Origin: Flemingiibacterium sp045634005
GTDB lineage: Bacteria; Bacillota; Clostridia; Oscillospirales; CAG-272
DNA: 43,192 nucleotides
Reading direction: 5' to 3'
NCBI GenBank assembly: GCA_045634005.1
Contig: JAZQZL010000057.1
Span: 1 to 43,192, forward strand
In this document: in pieces, positions 1-8,897 of the stretch
Layout: every line of letters begins with the position of its first letter
Numbering within the stretch: position 1 is the stretch's first letter
Translations under genes and position numbers: made by a program
The notes under the pieces: generated by a model
Told to the model about the DNA's origin: nothing
Databases searched by the model: none
What the model saw: the letters and a program-made list of their open reading frames with translations, nothing else

Positions 1-77
1 AAATTCGAGAGGCAAGCCTGACCACATACTGACCATATCAAATATTTCTGACCACATATTAAGACCATAGACACGCA

Positions 78-170
78 CGGACTATACGGACACAAGAGCA
101 CACGAAGGCTCCAATCGCGGAAATTCCGGACAGGAAAGCACTAGAAAAACTAAAAATCACTAAAAAGAAC
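78..170. repeat. Direct repeat copy C (left of the Pel operon)
   Basis: This stretch of about 93 bases is a diverged copy of 16339-16432 and 17638-17730, in the same orientation. Shared blocks include GGACACAAGAGCACACGA and TCCGGACAGGAAAGCACTA, followed by an A-rich tail. Just upstream (19-55) are three TGACCAC or TGACCAT words, which also precede the other two copies. No coding sequence fits. With copy A it brackets the Pel operon. It may be an old integrase-arm or attachment region, but that is inference. Confidence 0.7.
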
Positions 171-530
171 ATAAACCACAAGATTTAATAAAATTTCTGC
201 TGTTTATTTACAGTTCGTCTATAGATAAGCCTCTTTCCCAAACTTGAACTTCACCTTTTTTGAAGAATAAATTTTGCAAAAATGCACTGGAACTTATGGC
301 CTCTATTTTTTACACACTATTTCTTTATAGTCTCATCACCTTGAGAACATCAACGGGAATGCTTGTGTGGATAATCACTTTTTAGGTCTACAACTTAATA
401 CTCCTATGTGGTTTATGCTTTGAACTGAAGAATTTATCTATAAAACCAACTGTCTATATTTGCGAGTTAAAGATATACCTTTCCACAAGTTCAAGGACAT
501 TTATAGCTATTTAGTTATGAGTGTCACACA
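171..530. other. Non-coding stretch, nothing recognised
   Basis: About 360 bases between the repeat and the inverted repeat at 531-572. The region is AT-rich. I see no convincing open frame, RNA gene or promoter on either strand. It could be decayed mobile-element DNA. Confidence 0.4.
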
Positions 531-572
531 ACAAATGACGACGTCACCCATTCGGATGACGTCGCCATTTGT
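531..572 (-). terminator. Long inverted repeat downstream of the cyclase gene
   Basis: The two 16-base arms (531-546 and 557-572) pair with one mismatched position around a 10-base loop. The hairpin sits 35 bases past the stop codon of the last gene of the Pel operon, so it is the likely operon terminator. The T-run (572-576) is better placed for the plus strand than for the minus strand, so the direction of termination is uncertain. Confidence 0.55.
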
Positions 573-606
573 TTTTGTATATATCTTTTATACAACAATT
601 ACTATC

Positions 607-2163
607 TCACACAAGCGCAGCCTTCATGTCTTCCTTATTCATGTACATCGCGTGGTCAGCCTTCGCAAATACATCGGCATAAACTTGATCAATTGACGAA
701 TCGAATACCGAAACTCCTCTCGCTATTGAAACAGGTACTGTTTCATCGTTTACCGTTATGTAATCGGCAGAGAATGCCACGTCCATTTTTTCAATGAGGG
801 TACGATGACGCTCAAGGTCTTTTCCCTTTAACACAACAACAAATTCATCGCCGCCGATTCGGTATACGGCGCTTGTTTTGAATATGTCGGTAAGTATTCT
901 CGCTGAGTGAATGATAAGTTCATTTCCGATATCGTGGCCATAGGTGTCGTTGGTTTTCTTCAGATTGTTTATGTCTGCAACTATTACACCAAAAGAGGGA
1001 TTGCCCGTGTTTATTTCCTTGTTAAGCTCATCGATTGCTTCGGCATAGGCAGTGCTGTTCTTTATACCCGTAAGAGAATCTCTGTAAGCAAGCGCGTTTA
1101 TATATGCAGAATACTCTCGAATCTTTGCATAAGTGTCGGTAAGCACGCGTGCGAGTATACCGATTTCATCCTTTGAATCAATAACAAAATTTACGTTCTG
1201 CACGCCGGTAGAGATGTTGGCCGCCTCGGCAGTGAGCTTTTTAAGCGGCGTAACAATTCTGTGTGTTACCCAGAAGGTATACAGAATTGCCAGTGCAAGC
1301 ACCACCAAAAAGGCGCCAATTATATAGCTAAGCATAGGACGCAGACCACTCTGGATGTCCTTATATGCAGCGCGAAGCTCAAGATGCATTCCGTTTTTTA
1401 GGGGTGTTGTTGCCTCGGTATAGTCTTCTGCAATCTTTGTATTCTCCGATGGATTGTAACAGATCTCTTTGTCATCGCTAAGTAAAAGGGCACAACCGGA
1501 GTCATAAACAGTTATTCCGTTTACCAGCTCAAGCAGATAGTCAAAATCCATATTGAACCCGAGGAATCCTAAAAAGGTATTTTCTTTGTATAGTGGCGTA
1601 AGGAAGGAAACAACCGTATCGTCTGGGGCAAAGGTACTCCTTCGGGGCTGCAGCCATATGTTGCCGGATCCAATCACGTCAAATCCGCTTTCCTTAATAA
1701 AGTTCGCGTTAAAAAGGTCAAGCTCCGCAAACTCCTCTTTTGAAAGCTCGTACACGCCATCTTCTTTGAATTTTGAGTAAAATCCGGAAGTAACACCACC
1801 CGTCACCTCTGGTGAGAAGCAGAGATAATATGCGGTTGTTCCGGCAGTATTAAGTGCAACCTCGTCAAAAAGGTGGCATATTTCCGCTATATATTCGTCA
1901 CGATAGGATTCATTATTCAGCGCACTCACACGGTCAAGCTCATGTATTGCGTAGTGCTCCATAATGGCCGACGACTGCATAAAATCGTTCAGCATGTCAT
2001 TAATATATGCGGCTTCCTTCAGAGAAACATTATTTAATATTCTGTCCGCATCCTTATGCATGATATTATGCGTTACACCGACTGCGATGGAGGTTACAAT
2101 CGCAGTAATCACAATAAGCGCGGTAATTACAACAAACAGTATTTTGCTTTGAATTGTCTTCAT
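607..2163 (-). CDS. Cache-HAMP-GGDEF diguanylate cyclase
   Basis: A membrane-bound enzyme predicted to make cyclic di-GMP from two GTP in response to an outside signal. It has an N-terminal membrane helix (about residues 8-30), a roughly 240-residue extracytoplasmic Cache-like domain, a second helix (about 278-298), a HAMP linker and a C-terminal GGDEF domain. The catalytic GGDEF is intact at residues 437-441. The inhibitory RxxD site normally found nine residues upstream is replaced by FKTS, so product feedback is probably absent. It is the last gene of the Pel operon, 38 bases after the phosphodiesterase gene. Gram-positive pel operons of Bacillus cereus also have a linked cyclase (cdgF), so a role in feeding PelD is likely. 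Confidence 0.9.
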   Translation of the reverse strand: MKTIQSKILFVVITALIVITAIVTSIAVGVTHNIMHKDADRILNNVSLKEAAYINDMLNDFMQSSAIMEHYAIHELDRVSALNNESYRDEYIAEICHLFDEVALNTAGTTAYYLCFSPEVTGGVTSGFYSKFKEDGVYELSKEEFAELDLFNANFIKESGFDVIGSGNIWLQPRRSTFAPDDTVVSFLTPLYKENTFLGFLGFNMDFDYLLELVNGITVYDSGCALLLSDDKEICYNPSENTKIAEDYTEATTPLKNGMHLELRAAYKDIQSGLRPMLSYIIGAFLVVLALAILYTFWVTHRIVTPLKKLTAEAANISTGVQNVNFVIDSKDEIGILARVLTDTYAKIREYSAYINALAYRDSLTGIKNSTAYAEAIDELNKEINTGNPSFGVIVADINNLKKTNDTYGHDIGNELIIHSARILTDIFKTSAVYRIGGDEFVVVLKGKDLERHRTLIEKMDVAFSADYITVNDETVPVSIARGVSVFDSSIDQVYADVFAKADHAMYMNKEDMKAALV

Positions 2164-2201
2164 AGTATTTGCTCCTTGGTCTTGCTTTATTAATTGCGTA
2201 T

Positions 2202-4292
2202 TTACGCTCCCTCAACTCCGGTGAGTATGCGATGATAACCATCAAGCACTATCTTATCGCCTTCATCCGACGTGCGTATTCCGCTGCTGCGTACGGTTAC
2301 CTCACCGATCTCCGGATGATTCCAGCGATAACCGAATTGTACTGCCTTTCCGTCATTTATCATCACATTGACAGCGTGATCAACATATTCCTTATCCTTG
2401 TGAGAAATGCGGCTGTACCAATAATCGTAACACTCACCCGGTGATAACTTCTCCGTGAGGCCGAGCACTCGCTCCATTACATCATCTACGTGCAGCTCAT
2501 TCCGGTTGTTTTTTTCGTCAATTCGAATGATCCACAGCCCGATATCATTTGCACGCAGGATATTCTTTGGCTCGAAGTGTATCGTTCCGAATTGCTCCTT
2601 GAAACGGTTTATCTCCTCAATAGCCGCGATTCTTGCCTCATATGCATCGGAAGATTTGTGGATATACTTTTGTGCGATCTCATCAACTGTGCAGGGCTTG
2701 TCAAAGAGATATCCCTGAAAAAAATCCACCTGAAGCGGTTCGAGTATAGAAAGTTCTTTTGCGGTTTCGACACCCTCACAGCATGCATGTATGGAGTTGG
2801 TTTTCGCAAATTCAATTACGTTGCTGATAAGTCGGTAATTGTAGGTATTCTTTTCGATCTCGGACACGAAGCTTCGATCAATTTTGATTTCGCTTACGTC
2901 AAGCTGTTTCAAATATCCGAGATTTGAATAGCCCGTTCCGAAATCATCTATGGAAAAACGCACTCCGTACGATTTGATATACTTGATCAAATCATAAAAA
3001 TGCTTGTCCTGATGCAGCTGAACGGACTCCGTCAATTCAACGGTAAGCGACTCTCCGGGCATTCCCGCATTTTTCAGAGCATCAACAATTTTTTCTCCGA
3101 TTTTATGGTCCTCAAACTGAACGCTTGAAAAGTTCACGCTCACCTGCAGTGACGGAATAAATTCGCGCCACGCTTTACACTGAGCGAGTGCCTGATTCAG
3201 CACCCACATTCCCACAGCCTCAATCAGACGTGATTGCTCGAGAAGCGGGATAAATGAATCAGGGAAAACCTTTCCACGTTTTTTTGAATTATATCTGAGT
3301 AGTGCCTCCACTCCGTGAAGCTCATAGTTTCCACTTCTTAACTGAGGCTGATACCAGATTTCAAAGCCTTCGAAGTTGTTTTGTACACTCTCCTTGAGTT
3401 CCTCAAGAAGTGTAAGTGCACTTATTCTTTGCTCAATATCCTCGGCAGAAAAGAATTCAAAACAGTCGGTTGTTTTTTGCTTTGCTTTTTGCAGAGTGAC
3501 ATTTGCGGAATCTATCAGTTGAGAAACATCGATAAAGAGACTCTTGTCGATCGGAACAGCTCCGGCGCAGAATGAACATTTTTCACTCATAACACTGTTT
3601 ATCTGCTGGTATATCTCCTGCGTTTTCTCGTAGGAGGATTCGCTGATTACAGCCGCAAAATTATTATGGTCGATATGGTATGCTTCTTCCACCGAATCTA
3701 TACCGTTAAGAATATCCGCCACTTCACAAAGCAGCTGATTTCCGAATCTTCTTCCATGACTTAAATTAATGTCAGCAAGTTCGGGAATTTCAAGAAGCAT
3801 AAGTGCTCCCACAGACCCCATCAAACGCGCCGTCAGGTCTTCACGAAGCTTGGTTTTATTGGAGAGGCCGGTGACCTGATTATAGAGATGACGTACCGCT
3901 TCCTCCGAAACTCTTCCGATCATGAGATGGGGGGGGCCGCTTTCATCATGTACAACCCGTCCCCGACAGCTGACCCATACGATTTCGCCGTCACGATTGA
4001 TCCAACGGTAGTTCATATCGTGAGCGTCCTGTGTACCGTTTTTGATTCTTTCTATGTCCTCACAAAGTGCCTTTCGGTCAGCCGGATGTACGACTGTAAG
4101 CATTTCCTCAAAGGTATTGACCTCACTCCCCGGCTTTCTCACGGCAAATCGCTCGTCAATGGAGCCGAAAAAACGGTTCTCATCGTGCGGTATATCAAAC
4201 ACAAACAAAAAGTCATCCGTTGTTTTGTTAATAGCCTCAAAGAGCTTTTTTACGGTTGAGAAATCGTTTAATGACTGAAAAATCTTATCCAT
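2202..4292 (-). CDS. PAS-GGDEF(degenerate)-EAL-PAS c-di-GMP phosphodiesterase
   Basis: Predicted to hydrolyse cyclic di-GMP. Domain order: PAS (about residues 30-135), a GGDEF fold whose signature has decayed to DHNNF (near 211-215), an EAL domain (about 300-555), and a second PAS-like domain at the C terminus (about 590-699). Numbering is from an in-frame GTG three codons upstream. EAL catalytic positions look complete: EAL at 332-334, Asn390, Glu422, the DDFGTG motif at 452-457, Lys473, Glu509 and Gln529. I chose the ATG at 4292 because GGTGA lies five bases upstream; the GTG at 4301 has no site. The start overlaps the end of the DUF4956 gene by eight bases, so the two are translationally coupled. 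No transmembrane helix is seen, so the protein is probably cytoplasmic. Confidence 0.88.
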   Translation of the reverse strand: MDKIFQSLNDFSTVKKLFEAINKTTDDFLFVFDIPHDENRFFGSIDERFAVRKPGSEVNTFEEMLTVVHPADRKALCEDIERIKNGTQDAHDMNYRWINRDGEIVWVSCRGRVVHDESGPPHLMIGRVSEEAVRHLYNQVTGLSNKTKLREDLTARLMGSVGALMLLEIPELADINLSHGRRFGNQLLCEVADILNGIDSVEEAYHIDHNNFAAVISESSYEKTQEIYQQINSVMSEKCSFCAGAVPIDKSLFIDVSQLIDSANVTLQKAKQKTTDCFEFFSAEDIEQRISALTLLEELKESVQNNFEGFEIWYQPQLRSGNYELHGVEALLRYNSKKRGKVFPDSFIPLLEQSRLIEAVGMWVLNQALAQCKAWREFIPSLQVSVNFSSVQFEDHKIGEKIVDALKNAGMPGESLTVELTESVQLHQDKHFYDLIKYIKSYGVRFSIDDFGTGYSNLGYLKQLDVSEIKIDRSFVSEIEKNTYNYRLISNVIEFAKTNSIHACCEGVETAKELSILEPLQVDFFQGYLFDKPCTVDEIAQKYIHKSSDAYEARIAAIEEINRFKEQFGTIHFEPKNILRANDIGLWIIRIDEKNNRNELHVDDVMERVLGLTEKLSPGECYDYWYSRISHKDKEYVDHAVNVMINDGKAVQFGYRWNHPEIGEVTVRSSGIRTSDEGDKIVLDGYHRILTGVEGA

Positions 4293-4956
4293 GATATTCA
4301 CCGTTATATTGAATCAGGGTAGTATCATCAACCCCATCAATCGAGTTTATTTTTTCCATGAAGAAGGTATCGTTGTTTTTGCAAAATACCTCGATTGCCA
4401 TTTCGGTTTTACCTTTTCTCGCGGTCTTGGATTTGATGAAATACTTCATTTTGCCAAATGCACGAATGATATCATCCCCGACCGCATCACCGGTATAGTG
4501 AACTACGAGTATGTAGATGCGTCCCCTCTGCTGCTTATGATAAAATAGAATTATCATAAGTGTCATAACGAGCGCCGCAACTAAAACGAGCGCATACATT
4601 CCCGCACCCGCGGTGATTCCCGTTGTAATAGCCCAGAAGAGATATAGCAGGTCAAGCGGATCCTTGATGGCGGTACGGAAGCGTACGATAGACAGCGCAC
4701 CGACCATACCGAGGGAGATTACGATGTTTGTACTGATGGCAAGCGTCACCATGGCTGTCAGCACGGTCATGCCTACAAGTGTTATGGCAAATGCACGGGA
4801 ATAGATAACACCTGTATAAAATTTTCTATACACAAAATATATCACGGCACCCATGATAAGAGCGGTTAGGAGTCCGATAGCGGCATTCGCCACGGTTACG
4901 CCGTCAAACGCGCCCGACTCGAGAATTGATTTTTTTATAAAGTCCTGTACACTCAT
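4285..4956 (-). CDS. DUF4956 membrane protein
   Basis: A 223-residue protein with about four transmembrane helices in the first 140 residues, then a soluble C-terminal domain of about 75 residues. It matches the DUF4956 family, including the conserved block around the words SIVRFRTAIKDP and the following aromatic helix. The biochemical function of the family is unknown. It is commonly found next to VTC-domain and CotH-family genes, as here, which suggests the three work together at the membrane. The start at 4956 is preferred because GGAGG lies six bases upstream, while the first ATG at 4962 abuts it. Confidence 0.85.
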   Translation of the reverse strand: MSVQDFIKKSILESGAFDGVTVANAAIGLLTALIMGAVIYFVYRKFYTGVIYSRAFAITLVGMTVLTAMVTLAISTNIVISLGMVGALSIVRFRTAIKDPLDLLYLFWAITTGITAGAGMYALVLVAALVMTLMIILFYHKQQRGRIYILVVHYTGDAVGDDIIRAFGKMKYFIKSKTARKGKTEMAIEVFCKNNDTFFMEKINSIDGVDDTTLIQYNGEYHG

Positions 4957-4970
4957 AGTCATCCTCCAAA

Positions 4971-5693
4971 TTAATTTTCATACCAATATTTAAAGCTTCG
5001 CATATACTCTGTCTTCTCATAGCAAAGCACATATTTCGACACTGCGGTAAATTCGGATGCTCTGTCCGGCAAAATATCGCGCACAAACTTCGGCAGAAAT
5101 TCGGTGTATTTTACCTCCATTACACACTTGCCCGGCTCAAGCACGGGGAGTGTGGGAAGCGTGTCGTCGAAAATATCAAAGCTTCCGACAGCAGCACGCA
5201 CATCCATATCAAAGGTGATGCGCACCGTTCCGGCATCCAGAATCCACGGCTCGCGGTCATAGTCAACGATAGTGCGCGGACGCATTACGTTGCTGACACA
5301 TTCAACGTAAAACTCCCTGCATAGCGGATATTTGCTGTGCAGCAAAAATTCGTAGTCACCATCGAGAATTTTATAGACCTCATCCCTTGTGAGCGTTGCC
5401 GATTCCTTGAAGATATAGGCGCCGAACTTCTTTTTGCGCTCAAGCTTGATACTGCTGTCCGAGCAGTTGTAGATACGGATTCTGTATTTTTTTCGTTCCA
5501 GCACACCCGCATCCTTTTCTTCATAGGCTGTGTTGAAATAATCATCGAAATATAGGCTCCTGATCATATATCCGCCGTTCTTCGCGTGCTTGTCAAGCTC
5601 TAAAAACGGAGTCAGCCTTTGGCAGATAAGCTCCTTCTGCGCAGTATCAATAAGATACTTCCACTCGTGACGGTAGCGTTCAGTCTTCGACAT
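4971..5693 (-). CDS. VTC-domain polyphosphate polymerase-like protein
   Basis: A 240-residue protein of the VTC domain family, the catalytic module of the yeast vacuolar transporter chaperone complex that makes polyphosphate from ATP. Family features visible are the N-terminal RHEWKY, the SLYFDD strand, the basic strands RKKYRIRIY and KLERKKKFG that line the tunnel, and the C-terminal metal-binding EVKYTEFLP. It lacks transmembrane helices, so membrane attachment would have to come from the DUF4956 partner. Start ATG at 5693 has GGAGG just upstream and overlaps the end of the cotH-like gene by 14 bases. Whether bacterial members make polyphosphate or modify another polymer is not settled. Confidence 0.85.
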   Translation of the reverse strand: MSKTERYRHEWKYLIDTAQKELICQRLTPFLELDKHAKNGGYMIRSLYFDDYFNTAYEEKDAGVLERKKYRIRIYNCSDSSIKLERKKKFGAYIFKESATLTRDEVYKILDGDYEFLLHSKYPLCREFYVECVSNVMRPRTIVDYDREPWILDAGTVRITFDMDVRAAVGSFDIFDDTLPTLPVLEPGKCVMEVKYTEFLPKFVRDILPDRASEFTAVSKYVLCYEKTEYMRSFKYWYEN

Positions 5694-7443
5694 AAACATC
5701 CTCCACGATCTGTCCGTTCGCAACAACATAGAAGCATTTTGTTCCGTAAACCTTACCGCCCTCGGTCATGTATGAGTCGAACGCAGTCTGGATTTGACCG
5801 CCGGCATCATAGGCTTTTATACGAATGAAGTACTGACCTTCGGGAAGAACGTCAAATTCGGCTGTCGGGATCTTCAGATTTTCTTTTTTGAAGATCGGAT
5901 CGGCAAATGTGTAATCCCGCGCCAGCTCAACCGTGTACGAAACAGCCTCGGCATCGAACGTGTACGATGCTTCCCACTGCAGGCTGATCTTTGAGCCGCT
6001 TGCCTGCGGAACGCCGATGAAGAACGGCATAGGCTTACCAAAGGAATCCTTGAATCTTTGGTAGTTAGCCTTTATCTCATCAACAAGAGTGGTGGCTACA
6101 ATATCGTATTGCTTCGAAGTGACCGGCATATAGAGAGCATCACGTCCGGTGTAAACCAACGGCTTCAGAAGCTCGGCATAAGCTTTTGCATATTCCTCCA
6201 CACGTCCGTCACAGAGCTTGGCATAAATATTATCCACAGCTGCGGTGAGCGCCCCACGGAACGTTTTCGATTTCAGGCATCTCTTAAATAACACGTTGCC
6301 CCAATAGTTGCTTACCCCCGATTCCCACTCGCTGTAGTCGTTCCGCCCGAGAAGCTCGTATTCCGTCCGTTTGAACGATCCGTCAAGGTCCCAGGAGAGT
6401 ATGTACCAACGGTTATCGTTCTGTGCGCTGTACATATAGAAGTTTCGGCTCTGGGTGTCAACATTTCCTATGAGCAGCTGAAATGCCATCCAATATGCCA
6501 CGTTTTCAATATCAAAATCCTCTTCGAGTATGGTTTCTATCGGGATTGAATAGTCATTTATTCGCTCAAGCAAACGTATAAGCTTTGTGTGGTCGTCATC
6601 ACCTTTGATCTCGAGTATCTCTTCAAACTTTGTGGTATCGTATCTTGGATCGTCCTTTGCAACTATCGTGTCCTCATAACGGTAAAATTCGCAGAAGTTG
6701 ATCTTATAAAGATGCCCTCTCTTATCAAGTCCGTGACGCTCGAGAGCAGTCTTGTTAAGCTGTTCAACCTGCGTATAGATTCCGTAATCCTCGAATTTCG
6801 CGTCGGCTCCTGAGGTTAGATCCTTCACATAAAGGCGTACAAACGTGGTACGCAGGCTCATAAGCTCTTCAATCCCTGACAGGAGATCAAATCCGAGCTT
6901 GTTGCGAAAACGAAGACCGTCGCCTTGATGCTTGTTTAAAGCTATTGTCTGCTGCCCACGCCAGTCGCCCTTGTTGTCTTTGATGCTGATTTTATAGTTT
7001 TTCTGCACGTTTCGGCTGGAAGACTGACCACGTATCTGCACCGTGCAGTTGGGTGCGACCTGACCGTAGCCAAGCTCGCCGGGAATAAGACCGTTTTCGT
7101 CGCCTACCTGAATAAGTCCGGCGATTTTATACCGCTCGACACCCATTTCTTCGTAATCGTAAGCTGAATAGGTGTTTATTTCCTCCCATGTGTGATCGGT
7201 ATTCTCGGCGGAATTTCCACTCGAAACGGTGAGATACATAGTTACAATTTCGGTGTTGTTCTGCTGTTCGTACAAAAGGTTTTTATCTCGTATATGTATA
7301 TTATCCTCGGTCTGAATTTCCGATTTATCAATCACCGTACCGAGATTTGAGTTCACAGCGGAATCGATTGTATCATCACATCCGGGCATACACATTGCAG
7401 CCGCCAAAAGCAGACATGTGACAGTCAAAATATTTTTCTTCAT
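5680..7443 (-). CDS. CotH-family secreted kinase-like lipoprotein
   Basis: A 587-residue protein with a lipoprotein signal peptide; the probable lipidated Cys is at position 22 in the box MPGC. The CotH kinase domain spans about residues 130-460: SSSRNVQKNYKISI near 141-154, GNVDTQSRN near 326-334 and WDLDGSFK near 351-358 match the ATP- and metal-binding Asp motifs of Bacillus subtilis CotH, a spore coat protein kinase. Residues 475-575 look like a fibronectin type III domain. The start overlaps the PelG stop by four bases. Being inside a Pel operon with VTC and DUF4956 genes suggests an extracellular kinase acting on an envelope or matrix protein, but the substrate is unknown. Confidence 0.88.
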   Translation of the reverse strand: MKKNILTVTCLLLAAAMCMPGCDDTIDSAVNSNLGTVIDKSEIQTEDNIHIRDKNLLYEQQNNTEIVTMYLTVSSGNSAENTDHTWEEINTYSAYDYEEMGVERYKIAGLIQVGDENGLIPGELGYGQVAPNCTVQIRGQSSSRNVQKNYKISIKDNKGDWRGQQTIALNKHQGDGLRFRNKLGFDLLSGIEELMSLRTTFVRLYVKDLTSGADAKFEDYGIYTQVEQLNKTALERHGLDKRGHLYKINFCEFYRYEDTIVAKDDPRYDTTKFEEILEIKGDDDHTKLIRLLERINDYSIPIETILEEDFDIENVAYWMAFQLLIGNVDTQSRNFYMYSAQNDNRWYILSWDLDGSFKRTEYELLGRNDYSEWESGVSNYWGNVLFKRCLKSKTFRGALTAAVDNIYAKLCDGRVEEYAKAYAELLKPLVYTGRDALYMPVTSKQYDIVATTLVDEIKANYQRFKDSFGKPMPFFIGVPQASGSKISLQWEASYTFDAEAVSYTVELARDYTFADPIFKKENLKIPTAEFDVLPEGQYFIRIKAYDAGGQIQTAFDSYMTEGGKVYGTKCFYVVANGQIVEDVYVED

Positions 7444-8897
7444 TTTTTCGTTTCCTCCAGCTTATCACTAAGAAATACTCCCAGTCTTGTAAACATTCCG
7501 GAGCGGTCTTCTGACACCAGCGGCTGAACCGACAGAATGTAGTACGGAAGACGTTTTGTAAAATAATCAAGTCTTACAGCACATACTGCGGCAAATATCA
7601 TAGCGGCAATCAAAAATCCGAATCCGTAATAGATATTGGAAAAACACAGCGATACCAGTGTAAAGGCTATGGTTGCCCCGGCAAATATGCCCGTCGTAAT
7701 ACACGCGCCCTTGTAATCCGTGAAATAGAGCAAGATCAACATAAGCATATTTCCGATGGCATAAACGCCGTATCCCACACAAAGAGTACGGAAATATCCG
7801 CGCATGACCTCGTTGAACCCGAGCGGAAGCAGATCTAGAAGATATCCGCCGAGTGCAATAACGGCTGCGGTGAACAAAAGCTGTTTGAGCGCGGTGTAGA
7901 ACAGCTCGGTTTTCAGGGTTCCGATCATTTCCTTTTCAGCTTGCTTTATGTTGTCGATAGTTCCCTTATCGTTATAAAGGCTATAGTGATTGCGGTATTT
8001 GGGGTAGAAGTTTACTTCTACCGACACTACGAAATTGACGGTAGTCATAAGTGCGGTCATGAACGCAAGAAGTGCGGGAACGTCGTACCACGGCGCACCG
8101 TAAAATAAGCCGTGTACCCTGACTCCAATGTCGGAAAACCACATTATCACAAGATGCGAAAACATACCGATATTCATAAAAAATCCCGAAAGTGCCAGAG
8201 GCAAAAACGCATCTATCCACCGCATAAACGTGAAAGCTCCCAGTTTTGTATGGGGAAAATAGCGGTGAAGCAGAATAACGTCCCATATAAGCATAACGCC
8301 ATATCCCACGCTTACCGAAAAGAGAAGCGATTCGATAACGGGAAGCTTCAGCCACAGGAGAAATGCACCGAGAAGTATGCTCACAGCAACAGACGCAAGA
8401 AATGACAGGAATATTCCCTTGTAGTCCTTGATCGCCGACAGAAAGCTCATCGCGTTCCATACGATAATAAGCTCACCAAAAAGTGTAAAGCAGAGTATTC
8501 CCTGAAGAAGCGTTGCTCCTGAAAAAGCCAGAAAAACACCGTACAGAATACTGCCGATCCCCAACATAATAACGGTAGAACCCCAAAACGCAGGCAGGAC
8601 CGCTTCGTTTTTTTCTTCAAAGAGCATATCCGCAACGTATCTTGTTACCACCATTGAGAAGAAGGAAGATACCGTTACAGACGCAAGCAGGGTGTAGGTG
8701 ATCATGCATATAAGCAGCTCCCTGGTGTGTAGTCCAACTCCGAAAAAGGTGCAGAGCGCCATTATACCAAGCAGCAATAAAACGCCGAGAAGCATGGGTC
8801 CCGTGCATATTACCGCCGCGTAGCCGTATGCTTTGGCGGAATTCAGCACGCCTTTTTTAGCAAAAAGCTTTTTTAATTCGAAGCCAATTCCGGCCAT
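7440..8897 (-). CDS. pelG: PelG-like exopolysaccharide flippase/transporter
   Basis: A 485-residue polytopic membrane protein with about twelve hydrophobic segments. The opening MAGIGFELKKLF and its overall layout fit PelG, the inner-membrane component of the Pel synthase, a relative of MOP/Wzx-type flippases. PelG forms a complex with PelD, PelE and PelF and is thought to carry the growing chain across the membrane. Its start overlaps the PelF gene by 25 bases, as is usual for these partners. Length is close to that of Pseudomonas PelG (about 456). Confidence 0.92.
   Translation of the reverse strand: MAGIGFELKKLFAKKGVLNSAKAYGYAAVICTGPMLLGVLLLLGIMALCTFFGVGLHTRELLICMITYTLLASVTVSSFFSMVVTRYVADMLFEEKNEAVLPAFWGSTVIMLGIGSILYGVFLAFSGATLLQGILCFTLFGELIIVWNAMSFLSAIKDYKGIFLSFLASVAVSILLGAFLLWLKLPVIESLLFSVSVGYGVMLIWDVILLHRYFPHTKLGAFTFMRWIDAFLPLALSGFFMNIGMFSHLVIMWFSDIGVRVHGLFYGAPWYDVPALLAFMTALMTTVNFVVSVEVNFYPKYRNHYSLYNDKGTIDNIKQAEKEMIGTLKTELFYTALKQLLFTAAVIALGGYLLDLLPLGFNEVMRGYFRTLCVGYGVYAIGNMLMLILLYFTDYKGACITTGIFAGATIAFTLVSLCFSNIYYGFGFLIAAMIFAAVCAVRLDYFTKRLPYYILSVQPLVSEDRSGMFTRLGVFLSDKLEETKK

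Noticed and set aside
460..696. Plus-strand open frame of 78 codons near the left end
   Set aside because: It runs across the inverted repeat and antisense into the cyclase gene, has no ribosome site and no recognisable protein features.
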